Assembly (NCBI RefSeq): GCF_000186865.1
Contig: NW_008705562.1
Coordinates: 454,981-518,980 of the forward strand
Origin: Aureococcus anophagefferens
Lineage: Eukaryota > Sar > Pelagophyceae > Pelagomonadales > Pelagomonadaceae
DNA length: 64,000 bases
Direction: 5' to 3'
Positions 59,077 to 64,000 of this stretch are shown here, piece by piece. The position numbers and the translations under genes are program-made. The notes below the pieces were generated by a model that did not search any database, was not told the origin of the DNA, and worked only from the letters and a program-made list of their open reading frames with translations. Position 1 is the first letter of the stretch. Every line of letters begins with the position of its first letter.

Positions 59077-61149
59077 CTAGGCCGGCACCGCGGCGGGCTC
59101 GGGCGCGGCGGGCGGCGGCTTCGGCGACGCGTCGGGCGACACCTGGCCCTGGCCGGCGGCGCCCGGGTCGCCGAGGCGCTTGTTGACCTTGTCGACGATG
59201 GCGTCGAGCTGGTCCTTGGACTCCCACTCGATGAGGTACTTGTTCGCCGGCGGGCACTTGCAGAGGTAGTTGACGTGGCGGAGGCAGCAGACCGTCGTCT
59301 GGCTGCAGTTGCAGGCGACGGCGCTGAGGAAGCACGTGTGGCGGCAGACGGCGCAGATGCGCTTGTCGTCGTAGTCGCAGGCCGCGGCGTCGATGACGTC
59401 CGTGTTGTTCTTGGGCGGCGCGACGACGGACGAGATGTCGCGGACGCCGTCGGCGTAGAGCCGCGCGCGCGAGACGACGTCCTCGCGCACGAGGCGCTTG
59501 AGCTCGTCGCGGAGCATGACGCACGCGTCGGCGTCGAGCTCGTCGACGTAGCGCGCGAGCGTGAAGATGAGCCGGTCGTGGCCCAAGACCGCGAGGCGGC
59601 CGATGCGGCGGTAGCGCTCGTTGGCGAGCTTGGCGTGCTCGATCCAGTGGGGCATGGCGAAGTTGACGGCCTCGCCGCAGTTGAAGCCGTAGCTGAAGCC
59701 GCTGTGGAAGGCCTGCGGGAAGGTCACGACGAAGGTGCCCGGCTCCTGGACGAGCTTGTAGACGGGCACGCCGTGGGCCGCCTGGGCAGCAAAAGGGTGA
59801 TGGGGATTCAACGTCGCTTCAACGTGAGTGTTCCGCGCGCGCGCGTTCCGGAAAAAGCATCCACGCTTCGAGACCGTTCCGAGAGATGATCGCTCGTCCA
59901 AGAATCAGCCGAAACGAGTGGAAAACGGCCGAGATATGAGCCTTTGAAGTTGGGAATTTCGCTCTCTTTTGCTGCCCTGTGGGCCGCGAGCTTCGACGGC
60001 GAGAACTGCGTGTTCATGTGGTGGAGCAGGTCCGGCACCTCCTGGAGGCGCTGCTTGTAGAAGCGGCGGACGACGTTCTCGAAGGCGGAGGCCTTCTCGC
60101 CGGGCACGCCGTACCACTGCTTGGGCCCGCCGACGTGGTGGTAGTTGATCGACGAGAGGTAGTTGTCCTCGTTGTGCCAGGAGAACGTGGAGAAGAGCAT
60201 GCCCAGGTAGAGCCAGGGCGACGTCACGCCGGGCACGGACACGGTGAAGTGGCGGAGCACGGACCCGGGCCACGACGCGATGTTGTTGAGGTTCCAGCCC
60301 GTCGCCGCGTAGTAGGCGTCGCTCGCGTAGGGCACGCCCTCGAGCTTGGCGACGCTCAGGTCCGCCCGGTCGCCGTCGGGTTTCGGGAAGCCGGACCAGA
60401 ACTCGTGGACGTCGACGTCGTTGCCGTACTCGACCTCGACGGCCTCGGCGCCGCGGTCGACGGCGTCCCAGTAGTCCTCCTCGAGCGCCGCGTAGAGCGC
60501 GGCGCCGGACAGGGGCGGCGGCGGCGGCGCGCCCTCGGGCGACGCCTTGGGCGCGTGCTTCGCCGCGAGCCACTTGGCGAAGAAGTCGTCGGCCATGGCC
60601 TGGTACTCCTTGACCGTGTACTTCTTGCCGTCGCCGAAGGGCCGCGACTCCTGGAGCCGATCGACGCGCTGCCGCTTCGTCGAGAAGCGCTTCTCCGACT
60701 CCCAGTCCACCGCGCACGGCATCGACCAGCCGTCCCTACGGAGAAACACGCTCGACGCCGCCCCCCCCGCGCGGCCCCGGCGCCCCCCGCCGCCGCCGGC
60801 GACCCCCGGGCGCCCCGTCCCCGCGGCGGCCGCGGAAAACGCTCGATGCCGGGGCCCCCGCGCGGCCCCGGCGCCCCCCCCGCCGCCGGCGACCCCCGGG
60901 CACCCCGTCCCCGCGGCGGGCGCCCCCGCGCGCGCGGCGCCCGGCGGACGGCGCGGCCGCCGAAGGACGCCGCGACCGCGCGGCGGCACGATCTTGCAGA
61001 TGCCGTGCGGCTCGGCCTACGAAAGGGGGGCGTCGCCGGCGACGGGGCGGCCGTCGGCGCGCGCGCGCACCTCGGCGCGGATGGCCTCGATGTAGGCCAG
61101 CGGGTCGAGGAACTCGGCGAGCGTCGGCCGGTACGTCGGCGCCGCGGGA
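59077..61149 (-). CDS. KDM5/JARID1-like histone H3K4 demethylase (5' end in gap)
   Basis: Exons: 61077 up to the gap at 61149, then 60982-61016, 59988-60735, 59077-59781, phases all consistent. JmjN: YRPTLAEFLDPLAYIEAIR|AEPHGICKIVPP, formed across a 60-bp GC-AG intron. JmjC: FSTFSWHNEDNYLSSINYH supplies Fe ligands His and Glu, KQWYGVPGEKA follows, and FPQAFHSGFSYGFNCGEAVN supplies the second His. The C5HC2 zinc finger reads CAVCRHTCFLSAVACNC with CCLRHVNYLCKCP. ARID/PHD parts are not seen. It should remove methyl groups from H3K4. The introner sits inside the JmjC domain. The start codon is missing (gap or further upstream). Confidence 0.85.
59782..59979 (-). mobile_element. Introner element, family 1 (intron of KDM5-like gene)
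   Basis: 198 bp. Perfect genomic target duplication TGGGCCGC (59774-59781 and 59980-59987). Termini CTGGGCAGCAAAAGGGTG and CAGGGCAGCAAAAGAGAG. The intron 59782-59987 is GC-AG, 206 bp, phase 0, restoring KLAAH|GVPVYKLV-type JmjC sequence. A 6-bp insertion near the left end makes it slightly longer than its relatives. Confidence 0.95.
60764..60920. repeat. Imperfect tandem repeat, C-rich, inside a KDM5 intron
   Basis: Two about 65-bp copies (60764-60828 and 60855-60920) both start CCCCCGCGCGGCCCCGGCG and include GGCGACCCCCGGGC and CCCCGTCCCCGCGGCGG. They lie in the 246-bp intron 60736-60981. Confidence 0.75.
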
Positions 61150-61199
61150 NNNNNNNNNNNNNNNNNNNNNNNNNNNNNNNNNNNNNNNNNNNNNNNNNN
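61150..61199. other. Assembly gap (50 N)
   Basis: Fifty unknown bases at the 5' end of the KDM5-like gene. Just upstream in the same sense, REEELYQLAVANSRLRR (61201-61260) looks coding and is preceded by CGCCCAG, so another exon may be cut by the gap. Confidence 1.
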
Positions 61200-61260
61200 C
61201 TGCGTCTCAGGCGGCTGTTCGCGACGGCGAGCTGGTAGAGCTCCTCCTCGCGGTTCGTGG

Positions 61261-62700
61261 CCTGGGCGAGGGCGGGGGTGGGCGCGAAGATCGCGCGGGG
61301 GCGGGGCGCGCGCGTCCGCGGACCTGGGGGTGCTCGGAGAACCTGCGGCGAAAAGGCGCGGGCGTCGCGGCGGCCCGGCGCGCGCGGCGCGCGCGGCCCC
61401 CGGCGCCGCGCGTCCGCGTGCGCGCCGCCCGCGCGCAGCCGGTGGCGCGCCGCGCGCGAGCGGGCCCGGAGGCGGCCCGCGCGCGTCCGCCGGCCGGCCC
61501 GCGGGCCCCGGCGGCGGCGCCCGGGCGCGCGGCGCGGCCCGCCGCGCGCGCGGCGCGCCCCGGCGGCGCCGCGCGCGGCCGGATCCCGCCCCGGGGTGCC
61601 CGGGGCGGGCCGGGCGAGCCGGGCCCCGCGCCTCGGGCGACAACTCTGGAGGGGTGGAAATCGGGTCGGGCGCCGGCGCTCGCTTGTCGGGCCTGCGGGG
61701 TGGAAATCGGGTCGGACGCCAGCATCGGTTCCTCCATGGGGTCCGGGCGGGCCCGGCGACAGGGAGCGGGGCATGGGATCATTTTCGCTGCGGACGCGGC
61801 GGCCGACCTCGTCCGGCGTCGTTTGGATTCGGGCAGCGAGGCCATGGCGCACACCGCTGCGGGCGTCCGAGTCGCGGCTTGCGGGGTCGCGGGGTCGCGT
61901 CTATTCGACCCGTGGAGGTCCGGGCAGGCGATTTGAGCCGCTTGGGGGCGCGCCGACCGACCGCGGTTGGGTGCACGCGTCGGCGTTCGTCGCACCGAGG
62001 GCTGGGGGTCGACTCGCAGGTTCACGCTCGCGAGCTCCGTGCAGCCCGCGGCCAAGGTTTCGTTGAAGCGCGCGGGCCGGGGGGCTGGGCCCACGATTCA
62101 CAGTTTTCAGCAACCCGTCGCTGCGCTGCCAACCGAGCGTCGGCCGACGCGCGCTCGAAGCGCGACCGTGCCTCGTCGACGGACGCCGTCGCACCGCCGC
62201 GGCGCACTTTGTCAAATGCGCCCCATGTGGGATTTCGGTGTGATTCGGGTCGCCCGTCGAGTCGTGGATCCATCGCGAATTCGGGCGCGCCGCTGCTCGA
62301 CGAACGGAATACAGAGCGTCCCGCGCCGCCCCGCGCCGACGCTGGGGACGTCGTCGAAAAATTCCGGCGCGCGGACCCGGCCACGGGGAAAACGCGTTTT
62401 CCCCGATCTCGACCCGGCGGCGGCCGCGCGCGGGGGAAGTCGGTCGGATGTTACTGATCGCGCGAGCCAAAACATCGCATCACGAACTGGGGAGCACGCG
62501 GGAACGCGTTCGCGCGGAGATTCCCGCCGCGCGGCGCGCCCGGGCGTCCTGGCGGGCGAAGGACGTCCGCCCGAGGCTCCGGGAGGACGACGTCCCATCG
62601 ATGTCGGGGAACAACGACCCTCGACCCCGCCACCGCGCGCGTCCGCACCCGGCCCGACCGGGCCACACACACAACCGCGCGCCTAGAGCTAGCCAAACGT
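61261..62700. other. Long spacer without a convincing gene
   Basis: Open frames exist on both strands, but third positions are mixed rather than GC-biased, no domain is visible, and frames overlap heavily. Composition falls from over 80% GC near 61.4 kb to a more balanced mix after 61.75 kb. It probably holds the 5' region of the KDM5-like gene and the downstream region of VWA8. Confidence 0.55.
61651..61722. repeat. 46-bp-spaced direct repeat
   Basis: GGGGTGGAAATCGGGTCGG occurs at 61651-61669 and 61697-61715 and is followed by NCGCCNGC in both. It has no coding context. Possibly promoter elements. Confidence 0.65.
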
Positions 62701-64000
62701 TTACTGGTCCAGGTCGTCGTCGATGACGCGGGCGTGCTGGAGGATCCGCTTGAAGACGACGGGGAGGTCGTCGGCGTCGAAGCAGATGTGGCCGTGGCCC
62801 CGGGGCAGCGCGCCGGCGATGGCGGCCGCCTCGTCGCCGATGGAGCCGACCATGACCGCGTGCATGGCGACGCGGTCCTCGTCGTCCGTGAGCGCGTCGG
62901 CCCACCAGAGGGGGTCCATGCCGTAGCGCCGGAAGTTGGCGTCGGAGAGCGCGACGACGAGGTGCTTGCCGCGCTTCCGCGCCCAGTCCGCGTCGTCGTC
63001 GTCGTCCGCGGCGCCGTCCTCGTCGTCCGCGCGAGCCTTGACGTCCGCGCACGCGCGCCGCGTCGCCTCGACGGTCATGTCGCCGCTGTCGCAGAACTGG
63101 GCGTGGGCGACCATGCGCTGGAGCACCTTGAGGCGGCTCCCGCGGTCCGGCGGCGGGTCGCTCCACTCGACGAAGGACACGGCGTTCGCCTCGCCGCTGT
63201 GGCCGCGGATCGCGTACTCGTACTTGTCGTCGAGGCCCGCGAGCGCCTCCATGAGCAGCATGGCCGCCTCGAGCATGCGCGACAGGCGGCCGTCCATCAT
63301 CTGGAACCGGTACATGGACCCCGACACGTCCATCAAAAAGAGGAGGCGCCGCTTCCGCCGCGCGCCGTCCTCGCGGGGCCGGTCGTCGCCGCCGTCGCCG
63401 TCCGGCGGCCCCCGCTTCTTGAAGACGAGGCGGTCGCCCGCGACGCCGTCGACGAGGCGGTCGTCGTCGAGCTCGCCGTCGGACCGCCGCTTGAGCCACG
63501 TCCGCTCGCGCTCGCGGTCCTTGGCGCTGTCGAGCGCGCGCTGGAGCGCGTCGACGTGGGGCGCGATGCGGTCGAGCATGTCCTTGTAGAGGTCCCAGTC
63601 GCGCTCCGACATGTGCTCGATCTCCTCGAGCCGCTCCAGGTGGGCCTTGCGCGCGATCTTCTTCGCCGCGGCGCGCGCCTCGTCGCTCACCTCGGCCTTG
63701 GCCTCCTCGGAGACCTGGTGCACGGCGTTGCCGTCCCAGAGCCGGAAGGGCCCGCCGCGGCCGCCGAGCCCCGCCGTGTCCGAGCCGCCGGACCCGCCCG
63801 CCCACGTGTTGCCGCCGACGTGCGGCGCGCCCGTCTCGTCGACCTTGCCGACCTTGGGCGCCTTGAGGCCCGTCCGCGGCGTCGACGCGCCGCCGGCCTC
63901 GCCCGACTTCCGGAGATATTCGACGTCGATCTTCTCGAGCAGCCGCCCGCCGACGTCGCCGACGCCCGCGTCCCCGAAGAGCTGGGCGATGGCCGCCTTG
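62701..64000 (-). CDS. VWA8: VWA8, C-terminal part (runs off the window)
   Basis: The frame enters from the right edge and ends at 62701; about 433 residues are visible. It matches the C-terminus of VWA8, a large mitochondrial/peroxisomal dynein-like AAA ATPase with a C-terminal von Willebrand A domain. Key segments: ERTWLKRRSDGELDDDRLVD and GVAGDRLVFKKRG before the domain, then the MIDAS motif LLFLMDVSGSM, YAIRGHSGEANAV, AHAQFCDSGDMTVEATRRA and VVALSDANFRRYGMDPLWWA. The AAA modules should lie beyond the window. An acidic loop (ADDEDGAADDDDDADW) is an insertion. No intron seen in this part. Confidence 0.9.
   Translation of the reverse strand, partial: KAAIAQLFGDAGVGDVGGRLLEKIDVEYLRKSGEAGGASTPRTGLKAPKVGKVDETGAPHVGGNTWAGGSGGSDTAGLGGRGGPFRLWDGNAVHQVSEEAKAEVSDEARAAAKKIARKAHLERLEEIEHMSERDWDLYKDMLDRIAPHVDALQRALDSAKDRERERTWLKRRSDGELDDDRLVDGVAGDRLVFKKRGPPDGDGGDDRPREDGARRKRRLLFLMDVSGSMYRFQMMDGRLSRMLEAAMLLMEALAGLDDKYEYAIRGHSGEANAVSFVEWSDPPPDRGSRLKVLQRMVAHAQFCDSGDMTVEATRRACADVKARADDEDGAADDDDDADWARKRGKHLVVALSDANFRRYGMDPLWWADALTDDEDRVAMHAVMVGSIGDEAAAIAGALPRGHGHICFDADDLPVVFKRILQHARVIDDDLDQ

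Noticed and set aside
1..64000. Bacterial or viral origin of part of the window
   Set aside because: No operons or Shine-Dalgarno-led gene strings are seen, introns and Pol III tRNA signals are present, and MgtC, FkbM and sulfatase families are also common in algae.

Overview
The window looks like nuclear DNA of a very GC-rich, gene-dense microalga. The best fit is a stramenopile (heterokont) close to the pelagophyte Aureococcus anophagefferens. The reasons are eukaryote-only gene families (VPS54, DGAT2, a JmjN/JmjC/C5HC2 histone demethylase, VWA8, a proteasome beta subunit, golgin GRIP domains), an extreme bias for G or C at third codon positions, spacers often under 100 bp, signal peptides followed by an aromatic residue as in secondary-plastid targeting, and many introns made by a repeated transposon-like element. 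The species is inferred; no marker gene is present. Two 50-N gaps (48742-48791, 61150-61199) show this is a draft assembly.

Layout: 0-9.8 kb holds a golgin, an ankyrin protein, a secreted TPR/ShKT protein, a four-TM channel-like protein, VPS54 and DGAT2. 9.8-21.5 kb holds a UPF0489 protein, a small secreted protein, a protein kinase fused to an actin domain, a Gly/His-rich protein, an LRRC56-like protein, two head-to-head secretory glycosyltransferase-like genes and a DUF1826 protein. 21.5-33 kb holds a repeat-built coiled-coil protein, tRNA-Gly(UCC), two tiny membrane proteins, an MgtC-family protein, a PARP-finger/PHD protein, an RS-rich protein, ankyrin and PH proteins, and a DUF3754 protein. 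33-45 kb holds a signal-peptide-bearing proteasome beta5, unknown membrane proteins, a plastid GIY-YIG-like protein, a RAP protein, an armadillo protein and a second TPR/ShKT protein. 45-64 kb holds a sulfatase, DPF-rich and Met/Gln-rich proteins flanking a kelch-like gene, an FkbM methyltransferase, a 2-hydroxyacid dehydrogenase, a TPR protein, a KDM5-like demethylase and the 3' part of VWA8.

The main theme is intron creation. Six about 192-bp elements (10.1, 42.0, 43.2, 44.6, 56.9, 59.8 kb) and two about 202-bp elements of a second family (35.2, 44.2 kb) each sit inside a coding region. Each has terminal inverted repeats and an 8-bp target duplication. In every case the frame is restored exactly if the intron starts at the first base of the upstream target copy (GC in seven of eight, GT in one) and ends with the AG of the element's own terminus. 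They occur in both orientations. They match the 'introner elements' reported for Aureococcus and Micromonas. A further group of short introns (about 45-250 bp) often begins near GGCGTCC and ends CGTAG; one has a perfect 8-bp flanking duplication and may represent a third, shorter introner class.

The genes do not form operons. Neighbours are mostly convergent pairs with almost no spacer, or head-to-head pairs sharing short promoters. Exon coordinates below were worked out by hand from reading frames and should be checked against transcripts.
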